NCBI GenBank assembly: GCA_029448655.1
Contig: JACCLO010000051.1
Coordinates: 18,789 to 82,788 of the forward strand
Source of the DNA: Wolfiporia cocos
Lineage: Eukaryota; Basidiomycota; Agaricomycetes; Polyporales; Phaeolaceae
DNA: 64,000 bases
Reading direction: 5' to 3'
Part shown: positions 33,684-44,691 of the stretch, one piece after another
How the letters are laid out: the number at the start of each line of letters is the position of its first letter
How positions within the stretch are numbered: the stretch's first letter is position 1
Translations under genes and position numbers: made by a program
Notes under the pieces: generated by a model
Databases searched by the model: none
What the model was told of the DNA's origin: nothing
The model's input: the letters and a program-made list of their open reading frames with translations, nothing else

Positions 33684-34310
33684 ATGACAACCCCAGACTG
33701 GAAAGTTGGGGATTGTTATCTATGGCCAGATGATTGGCCACTGCAGAGAGGTGAATTTACTCCGGAAGAATGCAAGAAAGTACGGAAGTGGTTAGTACGG
33801 GACAAATTCGGCAACTCCGTAGAAGAAGGCACTTGCTTCAACGAATATCTCGAATTCGCAGTAGGACCCCAGGGCACATATCCAGAAAGAGGCACTGAAC
33901 ATGCCACCGGATTTGACATCTACTCAGCCGAAGCTACCAGGATAAACCCTCACACCACCATGCTCGTGAAAACAGACCTAAGAATCCTATTCCCTTATGG
34001 ATTCAGCGGCAAACTGGAGACACATTCTAGCATGGCGAAGAAGGGCATACAGGTACAAGGCAGAGTCATAGACTGGGATTACTGTGGAGAAGTGATAGTC
34101 ATGCTCTACAACTTCACCGGATATCCATACATGGTTTAACCATAGGGACAAGATAGCACAATTACTTCTGCAACCTGTCCCTCAACCAGAAATCCACCAT
34201 AGTACAACCTACATGTACAATCAACAATACTTGAAGGACACAGCTCGTGGTGACAAAGGCTTTGGTCATACTGGTAGACACTTGGGAGAAGTCAAAATAC
34301 TCCTCATGAC
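33684..34310 (+). pseudogene. dUTPase encoded downstream of the chromodomain in element D (frameshifted)
   Basis: A frame with its own ATG (33684) starts 88 nt after the pol stop. About 70 residues of unknown type precede motif 1 (GFDIYSAE). Motif 2 is poorly conserved (LETHSSMA), and motif 3 is clear (GRVIDWDYCGEV, with the two Asp). The frame stops at 34139, but motif 4 (DKIAQLLLQPV) and motif 5 (RGDKGFGHTG) follow in another frame, so a one-base shift near 34135 broke it. dUTPase hydrolyses dUTP and limits uracil in newly made cDNA. Its place here differs from element E, where it lies between protease and RT. Confidence 0.8.
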
Positions 34311-34420
34311 TATGAGATTGGGACCGCCTGATGGAGCCCTCAGCGAGCAAGTGGCAAGATGTCGAACCACCGATCACCGAGTAACCTTTGCAGGGACCGC
34401 AAATCTTGAAGAGGGGGTAA

Positions 34421-35618
34421 TGTCACAAATTTTCCTATATTTTTCCCTATTTTTCCTAGACTTGTAGTCCAGTTTTGTAGCATAGTTAGCGTAGCACGGA
34501 TACTTGTAGATCACGTGACCAGTAGAACTAGATGCCGACGGAACCTTCTAGCAGGTTCCATCCCATTCCACAGATATCACATGTTAATGCTCATATGTGT
34601 GACCGCTGACTCATTACACTTGTAGAGTCACCTGCCATCTGACTCATTCATAGCATAGCGCATACGTTATCACTTACGGTCACATGCAACCTGACTCATA
34701 CCATAGTACCGTAGGTCCTAGTAGTATTAGGGGTCTTGTATTGCATGTGTCACAGTATTATCTAAACGCACTATTTTAACGCTATACGTAGCCATTTATC
34801 CGGTATTTATACGCATAACTACGAGTTATCCAGTACTTATCCCATACGGCTATAACCTTACGGTTATTATTGCCCTTACGGCTTCTCAACGTACGCTTAT
34901 GCGCTACTAAGCTAGAATGACACAGCGCTTACACGCTAGTCATGCCCCATGACACGTCCGGCTTGCAACCGTACCACGTCATAACCTACGTCATGGACTA
35001 GACCTACGGTCTTGTCCAGACTATGATATCATCATGATGTCACCACCATCATATGTCTAGGTCCCGACCTATGTATAGACACATGGCACCATACTGGCAT
35101 CATACCCTCGTCATCAGTCTAGCCCTCGGGCTTACGACCAATGGCACTAATGGCTCGGCGCTCCGCCTTAGTCATTCCCCGGGATACAGCCTATGGCAGT
35201 TACCCCTCAAGACTCGGCCTTCGGCCTTGTCGTCATACTGGTCTCAACCGCCCCATGTGAATGTCTACAGGTAATATGATAGGTTCGCCATTACCGGCTT
35301 ACCACGGTCTATTTCTAGCACAATCACACATCTATGCCTATGCCGATACCGTACCAGTATCCATGCTAACCCTTCTATTCGTAGATGGATCTTCCTTCCG
35401 TTGATGGTTACTCAGCCACAACGCCATACTAGGTACATACTGTATAGTAGTACCAAACATGTATATAAGATAGGGACTAAGCGTCCATATACGTCTTAGT
35501 TCTATTCTTCTAGGCTATGCGCCTAAGAATCCTCTCACTTAGCTGCACTAGAATAGTCTACCTTACCTCCCTCCCCACTGGAGGATAAGTGGTGAGTCCC
35601 ACAGACTGTTCTGTGTCA
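34421..35618 (+). repeat. 3' LTR of element D
   Basis: 1,198 bp, from TGTCACAAATTTTCC to GTTCTGTGTCA, directly after a GAAGAGGGGGTAA purine tract. It has TATATAAG near 35462 and then AGTTCTATTCTTCTAGG. The U5 ends with the dyad CCCACAGA...TCTGTG. The sequence that follows (GCATGTATATATACTGG) is the TATA region of another LTR, so D probably integrated next to that promoter. Confidence 0.88.
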
Positions 35619-35804
35619 GCATGTATATATACTGGAACAGTCTGAGCGTTACAACTCAGTTCTGTTCTCCTCGATATTGAGCTACTGCCTAACAAGCAAC
35701 CTCATCGCTCATACACTTTTACTTGCTATCTCTCTTGTGTGTGTATACCTCTAAGCCGCCCTCAAGAAACACTATTAGTGAGTATTAGGTTTGGGTTTGT
35801 GTCA
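35619..35804 (+). mobile_element. LTR remnant (promoter and U5) next to D
   Basis: Begins at TATATATA directly after D's LTR, has CTGAG...CTCAG at 35642-35659, then CAGTTCTGTTCTCCTCG, and ends TTTGTGTCA at 35804. Its U3 is missing. Confidence 0.6.
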
Positions 35805-36248
35805 CGTGATCCGTGATCGGGATTGGGTTGCCAGCCAATAGCAGTAAAGCCTGTTGGCTATACTTAGCTATGGTGCCATAGTTGCATGAGCATGGTGTGC
35901 TCATGATGTCATAGGCAGTGTGCCTTGATGATGTAGTGGTCTAGCTAGACTGGCTAGACTGGGTGACGTAGTGGTGACGTGTCTGTCATGGTGACATATG
36001 TCGTGACTTGCTTCTGGTGTTATCCATGTGGATTGATAGGCCGCGTGGTTGATAGAAGAGCTTGACTAATAGTCTATGACTAGCGTGTCGCATGTGTCGT
36101 ATCAGCTTAATAGTGTGTAAGTACCTTGTGTAAGTGATAAGGGTTGGCAATGGGATAAGTCCCTGATAACTGATAGGTAGACGTATAAATCCTAGAATAA
36201 TTGCTATAAATAGCAGAAAAATGGCCATGTCCTGTAAATACTGTGACA
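35805..36248 (-). mobile_element. Truncated minus-strand LTR (U3 part)
   Basis: Its right end is CTGTGACA at 36248. On the minus strand the start TGTCACAGTATTT and the blocks 'attatagcaatt' and 'tttatacgtct' resemble the LTR of B. There is no promoter or U5, so it is truncated on the left. Confidence 0.55.
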
Positions 36249-36283
36249 TGGCACAGACTAGTCAGTCTTAATGATGCAGCAAG

Positions 36284-36723
36284 TGTCACAGATTTTGGGT
36301 CCCCTTCAGTAATCAAACCAAGGCACTAGTGGTACTGAAGTCACATGATGGTTTGGCCCTCATCAGGTAGTATAGCGGTATAACATCTAGCATAGCGTGG
36401 CACCCTAGAGGCACATGACTTGCTTACATATACAGAGGCTGTGTAGATAGTGCATGGACCCTTACGTTAGGGTAGGCCCTAAGGCCCACCTGCGCTCATC
36501 CTCATGTATATATAGTATGTCGTCTGAGGCTTACACCTCAGACTTGTCAATCTCGTTGTTGGGGGCGTTTCCCCTCTTAGCTGGCATTCTTAGTCTTGCT
36601 GGTCTTGTGTGCCCACCTCGCCTCGCTATGGCCCCAAGGCCCCTTAGCAACTAGGTGTTGTACTCTACCTATTCGGTATTGGGGGTATATTAGATGGTAG
36701 TGAGCCTATGCCACTTTGTGACA
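36284..36723 (+). mobile_element. Solo LTR, 440 bp
   Basis: Starts TGTCACAGATTTTGGG and ends ACTTTGTGACA. TATATATA precedes the dyad GTCTGAGG...CCTCAGAC at 36522-36543. It resembles the LTR at 44224. The flanks (GCAAG and AGCTC) do not form a duplication. Confidence 0.7.
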
Positions 36724-36857
36724 AGCTCCTTGTAATCCTTAGTGACCTTGTTGTCTAGCAATGCTTTACAAATCTCTCGGAGTATCGGTTCATCCAATTC
36801 TGGCACCACATGGGAGGTATCAAGAGCCATTGCCATGAACTCTCGCTCGAAAAATTC
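36724..36857 (-). pseudogene. Ty3 pol fragment between RNase H and integrase
   Basis: The minus strand reads EFFEREFMAMALDTSHV and then REICKALLDNKVTKDYKEL. The latter matches the D segment EIHKALLDNEVTKDYKGL upstream of its integrase. It is a short piece of a related, otherwise lost element, bounded by LTRs on both sides. Confidence 0.75.
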
Positions 36858-37091
36858 TGTCACAAATCTAGGTCACGCTAGATACTAGGACGTTATGGAG
36901 CAGTAACTAGGGTATATTCCCCCTAAGGTGGTGACCTGAATACAATAGGCACCAAGCATGGGAATATGAACTGCAGATATAGCCGGACCCTTGATAACAG
37001 CCAAGCTGTTATCATAGCCCTTTTGGGGGAGTGGCTATATTGCCACTCATGAGCACATTGCATTGGGTCCATGGTGCGTCTTGTGATATCA
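36858..37091 (+). mobile_element. Short LTR related to the TRIM LTR
   Basis: Starts TGTCACAAATC and ends TTGTGATATCA, 234 bp. It shares the 'gcatgggaatatgaactgcagatatagc' and 'cttttgggggagtggctat' blocks with the TRIM LTR in the opposite orientation. The flanks AATTC and GTCCT do not match. Confidence 0.6.
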
Positions 37092-37421
37092 GTCCTGCAC
37101 TTCCATAATTGACATCCAATGTGCTGCTTGACATGCTCACCACACTTGGCATGCCAAACCAGTACTCACACCTGATTGGCTAGTGTACATCATCAGGTGA
37201 TAAGTTAGTTGTAGTAATTGGCACAAGATTGACAACAGAAAGTGTGCCCAGCGTCTGCAGACAATTCTCCTTCAGTGATGGGGGTAGCAGAACAGTGTTG
37301 AACTTTGGCACCTTGAGCTTCTCCATTCCCACACCTGGCCTGTGTCAACCATTGCATCTCTGGGGATTTGCATACTCAGCCTCACTCTCATTCTCATACA
37401 CATTCAATGAGGGCTTGTGTG
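37092..37421. other. Unassigned spacer
   Basis: No coding or LTR signature recognised. Its right end GTGTG is the target duplication of the next LTR. Confidence 0.3.
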
Positions 37422-38383
37422 TGTCACAGATTCTGAAAAGAGGTACCCCCCCCTGTCTCAAACCCACGTTCTTGGGTAGTACCCCATCATGTGTCTTTGT
37501 ATGGACTTAGCAGTGTAGCGTAATGGTACAGGTCGCCCCACCCATAGATGGTCACATGGTCAGTAGCTTAGATACTACAGCACATGACTTAGGTAGCACT
37601 CAGCAATACGCACAGACCCTGCCTTTAGGGTGGGTCTCTAGTATACAGTGACAGTGTTCCTCATGTACTTAAGCTGTGACACTCTGGGGCTTACTCCCCA
37701 GAGTGTCACAGATATATTACTGTTGAATTCACCCTCACTATAGCTTTATGAGCACTGCTGTACATGCATGTGCCCCTCTACACTATGGTATTCCTCTCCC
37801 CTTCGTCCTGTAGTTACTGTAACAACCCTGCACCACTCGTCGATCAGCGCCCTTAGGGTAGGCGCACGTGCCTCTACCCATAACATGGTCACACTTTCAT
37901 TACATACTCATGACTAGTTACTGTTATGCCTGACCTCATAGTTACTGCGCACAGATCAGCACTTCAGGGTAGACACACTAGCGTACACGCAGATGTATAT
38001 AAAGTATGACAAATGAGGCCTTATGCCTCATTCTTAGGATTTTCGGCAATTGGGCCTAACCAGCCCCTTTCATTCTCTATGGCTATGGGCCACTCTGCTG
38101 TGCTGCTCATCTGACTTGACTGGACAAATGCCACAACCCCTAGCTGTCATCCCTCTAACTGAGCACCCAGAGTCAACGACAATACTAGGACACGCCAGCA
38201 GGCATATACGAGATCCCCAGCAGGGCCAGTCCCACAGACACAGGGTATGTCTGTGTCACAGAGCTGTTATTCTCGATGATGAGGCTTGTCCTCTCTTTAC
38301 TCCAAGTCTTATGCATGCTAGTCCAAGGGTTCTGCTCTATGTGACAACTCTAGATGACGGTACACCCTTGGCATTTTGTGTCA
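37422..38383 (+). mobile_element. Solo LTR (TSD GTGTG) carrying a nested LTR in its promoter dyad
   Basis: Starts TGTCACAGATTCTG and ends ATTTTGTGTCA. GTGTG flanks it at 37417-37421 and 38384-38388. Its promoter dyad CTCTGGGG...CCCCAGAG (37682-37703) is directly followed by the nested LTR; the outer LTR resumes at 38264 with CTGTTATTCTCGATG. Confidence 0.85.
37704..38258 (+). mobile_element. Nested solo LTR (TSD CAGAG)
   Basis: 555 bp from TGTCACAGATATAT to GTCTGTGTCA, with CAGAG at 37699-37703 and 38259-38263. Its own promoter has TATATAAAG and the dyad AATGAGG...CCTCATT (38012-38032). U5 ends with CCCACAGAC...GTCTGTG. It inserted exactly at the 3' edge of the outer LTR's dyad. Confidence 0.9.
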
Positions 38384-38755
38384 GTGTGAGCTCACACATG
38401 AGAGGGTCTGGCTCATAACTTGAGGTTAATGTCCCAGCGAGTTTGCATGGCATTTATAAACTCTGCTGTGGCTGGTGCACTGATGCTGTGGATGGGTGCT
38501 TAGTGCACACCACACCATGCACAAGTTAACTACTAGAGGGGCAATGCAGGTATGCGCACAAGCTTTAGTCTTATTACTAGCATATATACTTGTAACCAAT
38601 TGTATTTATGGATTGTGTTTGGCAGCAACCTCGCACATTAGTCACTGGCATAGTGTGGTGGCTAACATGAGCTTCTATGTCCTCTACCCACTCTATTGTG
38701 GAGCACACAACTTGGAGTGCACATCAGATGAAACATGGCTCTGCAATTGTCCTCT
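38384..38755. other. Unassigned spacer between LTRs
   Basis: I see no recognisable gene. The right end CCTCT (38751-38755) is the target duplication of the next LTR. Confidence 0.3.
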
Positions 38756-39358
38756 TGTCACCAGAAACTCCACCCCTAGGATATACGCTAATGCTAGGCT
38801 AGCGCTAGGGAGATGCACATGCATAGGTAGATAAGCATTCACTTATCTTATCTCAATATGGTCACATGTCATCACTGAGTAGTTACAGCATTACCTAGTC
38901 ATGTGAGACACAGTCACAGTATGCACAGGCCACGCCATTAGGTCAGGCCTTGTAGCTACAGTACGTAGCATCTCCATGTATATAAGTAGGTAGAATCTGA
39001 GGATTACTCCTCAGTTCTACTCTTCTCGGCCTAGGGGGCATGTCCCCTGGGAACCTCTCAACCCTCTGCTGCATGTGCGTGTGAGCCAGCGGACTGCTCT
39101 GCAACAAGCCTGCTGCATCCTACTTGGACATGGGGGTCTCTATTTATTGCATCTCCTAGTTTTGTCTTTAGCCTGCTAGTCTGGGGGCATACCGGTACAC
39201 TCATGGGTCAGTACCTCGGGCTTCATGGCAGGTCGTCTCAATAGACAAGCCATCCTGTTCTCCCCTACAAGGATGGGTAGCCTTTAGGCCTAGGTTAGAA
39301 GGTATAGAGGCATCCCCACTAGCATGGGTAGCATGGTCACAAGTATGTTCCCGTGTCA
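38756..39358 (+). mobile_element. Solo LTR (TSD CCTCT)
   Basis: 603 bp from TGTCACCAGAAAC to TTCCCGTGTCA, with CCTCT on both sides (38751-38755, 39359-39363). TATATAAG is followed by CTGAGG...CCTCAG (38997-39014) and TTCTACTCTTCTCGG. Related to 20591-21209. Confidence 0.88.
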
Positions 39359-40840
39359 CCTCTGCTGCTCAATAATCTCGGCTGCCTGGTGCAACTTGTG
39401 TATAGCATATTCTATGTCTGTTTGGTCTTGATTGTCAGGCTAGGATGTGAAGGTGAGTATATCTCTATTTTACTTGTTATATACATACTGCAAACCCACT
39501 GCCGCTGCCAGCTCATGTGCGCAGCAATCCATCACGACCAGTTGGTGGGCCCTTTTGAGGCGAGGAGAGTATCTGAAATGTGATAACAAACTGGTGAGTC
39601 TCTCACTTTTGGCTCAATGATCTGCTGAAGTACTGGCAATGACACTACAGGGGCCTCTTTGGTGTCGGAATCTTGAAGCATGATTGGATCGTCCCAGCTG
39701 CCAGATGGTGTCAGCACCAGAACATGGGGCATTCACTCCATCCATGCATGATCTCTGGTAGACTCCGGTGGAGGTGCGACTATGCCATTCACCATGACGG
39801 TGTAGAATGGCTGAACATGGAGCCACTGCACTGTGACCCACCACGATGATGGTATAGGTGTGGAAACTTCTTGCACAAGGTGCTTGTAGAGAAGGTACAC
39901 ATGATATTTCTGAGCTCCACAGTTGCATGTCCACGTCATAATGTCTGTATTGTAGATGCTGTTAATTGGAGTCTGAGCAAGATGTTCCCGTGACCTTCTG
40001 AAGGCTTCTTGCATATGGGTAAGTGATCATGAATGCCCTTCACAATGCTTTGTAATGATCTGTGCAAGGGTCAGTTGATATGGCGGGAGCACTTTTGTGA
40101 TGATTGCATGCATGGTGAGATCAATGGGCAGGTGATTATAGCAGTGCAGAACTAGCTGCTTGAGATTCTGCCAGAGCACCTCAACCATCATTGTTATACA
40201 CTTGCATGGTATGCTTGATGTGTACACCACATGCACCCAGAGACACCAGCAATCATGCGAGTACCAGGAGCTCCAGAGGTAAGCTCATACCTCATGAAGA
40301 TTATTGAGTTTATAGTGTTGATACATCTCATCAATAGCATCTTGTCGAATGTCCTTGGATGTTCAGCTCTGCCCATGCCATTTAGGGAGAAAATGGTGCT
40401 GTGATGCATGCTTTGTGAAAAGCTAGAGGATAGGCAGTCGGTGTGGTGTCAGGCAAAAGACATAGCCAGGCTTTGCTTGCTTCATTGTGCTGATTGCTCT
40501 GTCATCACAAGGTGAGCTTTCTTGGAGCTCTTCAAGTGCTTCTGCAAACTCCTCAACCTGATGCTGCAGATCATCTAGGTCTCAATCCCACTCAGCATCA
40601 TTCCAATTGTCATGTTTATGACCTATCCAGCCCATTTCTTCATCACTTTCATCTGCATGTAGATCAGGTGGGAGTATGCCCTGGCCACTCAGGTGTTCAA
40701 TGTCAAAGTCTTTGGCATCTTCGGTTTCACTCTTCACAGCAGGATGGCCTGCCGGGATGGGCTTGAGTCTAAGTGGGGGCAGTGACAGGTGATGACAGAT
40801 GGATACCCATCAATGAGAAGCCGGATGCGATGGAGAGGCT
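39359..40840 (-). other. Degenerate coding-like remnants, minus strand, family unknown
   Basis: Several minus-strand frames of 70-105 codons look protein-like (for example PRTFDKMLLMRCINTINSI near 40340) but lack shared frame, motifs or intron logic. They may be decayed parts of the transposase gene to the right. No LTR ends were seen. Confidence 0.3.
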
Positions 40841-41330
40841 TCACAGGAGGGGCAGGTAGCTAGTACATATAATATGAATTAATGAGAATAAAGTCCCATT
40901 CCACAATGTTGGAAATAAACAAACGACTGAGCCTGTCTGTTGCAGGTATGGTATGAAGTTAGCTTTGATGTAAGAGAACTCATGGCAAGCTTCATTGACA
41001 TCATAGAATGCAGGTGTCTCCTTGTTCTTTGCTAAGCACTGTTTCACTGCATGGAGTGCATGCCAGAAACATAGCTGATGTTTTGCCTGTGGCCATGTGT
41101 TCCTCATTGCATTGATTTCTGACCAATCCTTGTCTGATAATGTATATTCTGGGTTGACACCAAGGTCCTTCAGCTCACCAAGAAATCTCTCAAGCACAAC
41201 TTGCTTGACACCCTTATCGGCTTCCTTGTTTGTCGATATCAGTAAGAACACAAGTGGAATACCCAACCCATGTGCATCTGCAACTGCACCAAACAGTCCA
41301 AAATTGGTCCTGTTTGTGTTCCCTAGACAG
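40841..41330 (-). pseudogene. MULE-like transposase remnant
   Basis: The minus strand reads TNFGLFGAVADAHGLGIP, then LDLGV-type text, TLSDKDWSEINAMRN and WPQAKHQLCFWHALHAVKQ. The SD...W..I...WP.A...LC.WH pattern is the conserved region of MULE-type (Mutator) DDE transposases, around the second Asp and the following C/H. Both ends are missing and stops follow, so it is a fragment of a DNA transposon or of a domesticated relative. Confidence 0.6.
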
Positions 41331-41489
41331 ATTCAATCTCAGTAATTTACTTACGTAGCAAGCTTGCATAGCACACACATGTTGAATCCATTGCAAGCTC
41401 CTGTGTATTGGAGGCCCACTCCTCAATAAAATCTGTGACTTAGAAGGCAACTGCCTGAGTGCTGGGCTCAGCTTGCACATCTAGCAGAG

Positions 41490-42420
41490 TGACACAGACT
41501 CACCAGTCTGTGGGACCGGCCCACAGGCCGGGGACAATCCCCCAAAGCCAGTGCATCAGTGCACATCCTAAGCCAATGGGTATGCAGGCAAGGCCCTTGG
41601 CTAAGGTACCACCCAGACGGGCAAGGTGAGGAGGGAGAGACCCAGGCAGACTGGCACACACACAGATGAGGTGGTGAGAGAGGGGCTACAGCCCAGACAT
41701 CAAGAATCTTAGAGATGGGGAGTAAGCCCCATCTTGTCACGGTTTTATACCACAAGATATTGACCCTACATCCCTCGCTTTAGGTCTCTTGGGGTTCCAC
41801 TGAGCGCACGGTCTCCTCATACCTCTAGTTACCTCCACGTCAACCATCTCACATAGTACATCACGTTACCTGGTAGATAGTGCCTATGATGGGCACACAT
41901 TCCGTCACCCGCATTATAACATCACAGTATGTACATCATATGGTCATGGTAGCACATGATCCCTTAGTTATGGCACACAGGCCATTACATTAAGGTAGTC
42001 ATAGCATACTGATCCATGTACATAAATACACCGGGATGAGGTCTTACAACCTCATCCTTTAGATTCTCGATGTTGGGCTATGCCCCTTTCTTCATACTGT
42101 CTGAGGGTGCACACCAGTCTTACTGCTGAGTTATTCACTTGCTCATCTGGGATGCACCATTGGCAACACATGTCGCCACCTCAGCAATGAGGTCACCCTG
42201 GTCACCACTGCATTCCTCTGATGGTACCCTTGTGGATGTGTTGGATTCCCCGGCAGGGCTGGTCCCACAGACCTATGTAAGTCTGTGTCACATCTCTCTA
42301 CCCTTTAAGTATGTACATGGGAGCGCAACATGTCTACCCTTAAGTGCTGGCCTGTGTGCAGCACCATCCTAACGGCTGAGGTAAGAGAGTATGTAAGCGA
42401 GCATGTAACTACTGTAGTGA
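41490..42420 (-). mobile_element. Minus-strand LTR carrying a nested LTR in its promoter dyad
   Basis: On the plus strand it starts TGACACAGACTCACC, and on the minus strand it ends CCCACAGACTGGTGAGTCTGTGTCA-like. The promoter dyad AGATGGGG...CCCCATCT is at 41713-41734, followed at once by the nested LTR; the rest of the promoter (minus CATGTACATACTTAAAGG) resumes at 42296. The far (U3) end is not clear; 42420 is approximate. Confidence 0.6.
41735..42290 (+). mobile_element. Nested solo LTR (TSD CATCT)
   Basis: 556 bp from TGTCACGGTTTT to AAGTCTGTGTCA, with CATCT at 41730-41734 and 42291-42295. Promoter dyad GGATGAGG...CCTCATCC at 42034-42057; U5 end CCCACAGAC...GTCTGTG. It sits exactly at the edge of the host LTR's dyad. 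Confidence 0.9.
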
Positions 42421-42429
42421 CAGGGAGTG

Positions 42430-43472
42430 ACCATAATGTGAGTGATGCATGGGTGCGCACTACCCCGGAGTGCCTATCTACGGGGTCAGGTGGTCATTGC
42501 CAGAGCGCCATTACTGGCATCTCTATCCCTATGCCACATGACTCAGCACCATTACTGGTGCCTTGTCATCTATGCTTACCCCTATGCTTACGTTTACGTG
42601 CATGGACTCTGGGGCTTTTGGGCAAGCTCTTAGGTACTGGTGCACCCACATGTACTTATGCACTGGCATGAGGACTTACATCCTCATGTCTAGCATTCTT
42701 GACATTAGGGTAATGACACCCTCTTTCATGCTGTCTACTGGGCTGCCACTCTGCTCTTAGTTCACGACATGCTAGTCTGGGGATGTCAGACCTTGCCAAC
42801 CCGCCATACTGCCAACAAGACTGCTCGTTGCCCTGCCTTCCCTTGACGCCATGGGGCCTGGGACCTGTCATGGTCTATGTCACAGAATGCCCAGAGGGGC
42901 ATTCCTAGGACAATTCACTCCTCGCTATCACAGTATGGGCACTGCTATGTGCACGCGTGCCCCTCTCTGCTTAGTTACTTCACATCATCCCTTGATGCCA
43001 GTAGAATCACCTGACCCAGTAGATTAGTGCTAGTCAGGCAGCACACGTATCAGGTACTCACGTTCATGGTCACCACTGTAGTCACATGTAGCATTACAGT
43101 CACCCTTAGTTACGGCGCACAGGCCTGTACTTTAGGGCATCCCTACATATGCTCCTGTCATGTACTTAAGTAGATGACAGATGGGGCTTATCCCCATCTT
43201 TTGGATTTTCAGCAATGGGCTTAGGCCCCTCTCTTGCATCTTGCTGTGGGTCTGCACCAGTCATACTACTGAGTTCTCTACTCGCTCATCTGGGGGCTTG
43301 CCTTCGTAGGCATAAGGTGACTCTGTTTAACCCTGCATAACTTGGGTGGCACCTCGATAGGTGTGTAGGGTTCCCAGCAGGGCCAGTCCCACAGACATTT
43401 GTGAGTCTGTGTCAGTCTATTGGAGATATTCCCTGGCTATGGGCCAGTCCCACAGATGGTACATCTGTATCA
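42430..43472 (+). mobile_element. LTR with a nested LTR in its U5
   Basis: Promoter with dyad CATGAGGA...TCCTCATG at 42667-42688, then U5 to 42877; after the nested copy it resumes at 43420 and ends CCCACAGATGGTACATCTGTATCA-like at 43472. The 5' end could not be fixed; 42430 is approximate. No duplication found. Confidence 0.55.
42878..43414 (+). mobile_element. Nested solo LTR (TSD GTCTA)
   Basis: 537 bp from TGTCACAGAATGCC to GAGTCTGTGTCA, with GTCTA at 42873-42877 and 43415-43419. Promoter dyad AGATGGGG...CCCCATCT at 43179-43199. Confidence 0.9.
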
Positions 43473-44223
43473 GCATGCATGCTCCTGATCATCAAGTTGA
43501 AGATCATCATCTCCAATGTTGATCTGGGCCTTGAGCTCAAATGGCCCTACAATCTTACCCATCACTGTCTCCATAAACTCCTTCAACAACATAACATCAG
43601 TCTCAGCTTCATCATCTTCCTCATCATTGAGAGCCTTCCACTTTGTGTGTCTTTGTTCATTTTCCTTGTACATGCACTCTCAGCTTTTTTGCATGGCCTT
43701 CTAGGCAGGTCTTAGACATCATGGGTAATGTATGCAGGCATGCAGGATGGAAGGAGGTCACTGGCTAATGTTGCCACAAGTCTTGCCTGCTTACAATTTC
43801 CTGCTGATTCATCACTTATAATTTTTATCTAAATGTGAGAAAATACTCTGAGCGTGAGAACAATTATCGCTCTATTACTTTCAGTTAAAGGTCGGCATGG
43901 TGCATGCTAAGCGCCCATCTGCAGTGTCGGTGCACCAGCCACAGTGGAATATGAAAAGGTCATGCAAACTTGCTGGGACATTAACCTCAAGTCTGGCTCA
44001 TATTGGATGTCAAGGTGCACTTGTGGGTGTGGCCCTTACCCTTGCTGCCCAATGGGACCAAGAATGGCTGTGGTGTGGGGGCGGAGACGGCAGAGAAGGT
44101 CAAGGAGATGTCTCAGACACTATCCTGTGCAGTGCCCAGGCACACTTAATCTTGTTTCCAGTGCTGGGTGGAGGTGGGGGCAGAGGTGAGGTCGGACACA
44201 AGGCAGTGCACTCAGTCTCACAG
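43473..44223 (-). other. Short acidic coding remnant (minus) and unassigned DNA
   Basis: At 43473-43685 the minus strand reads KWKALNDEEDDEAETDVMLL and FMETVMGKIVGPFELKAQI, a plausible protein piece of unknown family. The remainder shows no motif. The right end CACAG is the target duplication of the next LTR. Confidence 0.35.
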
Positions 44224-44691
44224 TGTCACAAATTTTGAGGCTAGGCACCTGGCTGGGCATTTACTCAGGATTTGCCCTCTGCGTGGGTCGAACGCATTGA
44301 CTGATGCACAGGAAGTCACGTGACATGGAGATTAGATAAGGAGTCGTTGATTAGGGATTGCGGACCGTCCTCCCCGCCGGGCCGCTCACATGATGTAGTT
44401 GTAGATGACACCTTATGGCATGACGATCGCGACGTCGTGCATGGCCCCCTTTAGGGTGGGCCGCGACTCAGTAGTTACGCCATCTCTACATGTATATATA
44501 CTACGTCATCTGAGGGTTACACCTCAGACTTGTTCTTCTCGATGTATGGGTGATAGCCCTCCTCTCTTGATCACTACAGCATGCTGCCTGACTCCGCCTC
44601 GCCTTGTCTCAACAACTCGGCGTTGTACCCTGGGTCTTAGTACTTATAGGGGTAGGACAGGGATAGAGGTATGCCAGTCAAGTTTGTGTCA
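44224..44691 (+). mobile_element. Solo LTR (TSD CACAG)
   Basis: 468 bp from TGTCACAAATTTTG to AGTTTGTGTCA, with CACAG at 44219-44223 and 44692-44696. TATATATA from 44493, then the dyad TCTGAGG...CCTCAGA at 44509-44528 and TTGTTCTTCTCG. Confidence 0.9.

Larger units (their letters stand above)
22613..35618 (+). mobile_element. Element D: 5'-truncated chromodomain Ty3/gypsy element with dUTPase after the chromodomain
   Basis: Coding runs from protease to dUTPase on the plus strand, followed by the PPT GAAGAGGGGGTAA and a 1,198-bp 3' LTR (34421-35618). The 5' LTR and most of gag are missing; only a CKSCGRKDC knuckle-like remnant at 22615-22641 is left. Two later insertions split pol: LARD B (24940-30992, TSD ACCCG) and solo LTR C (31081-31971, TSD AGATG). 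Excising both with one TSD copy each restores one open frame across the RNase H region. D also has its own damage: a TGA in pol at 23935 and frameshifts in the chromodomain linker and dUTPase. Confidence 0.88.
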
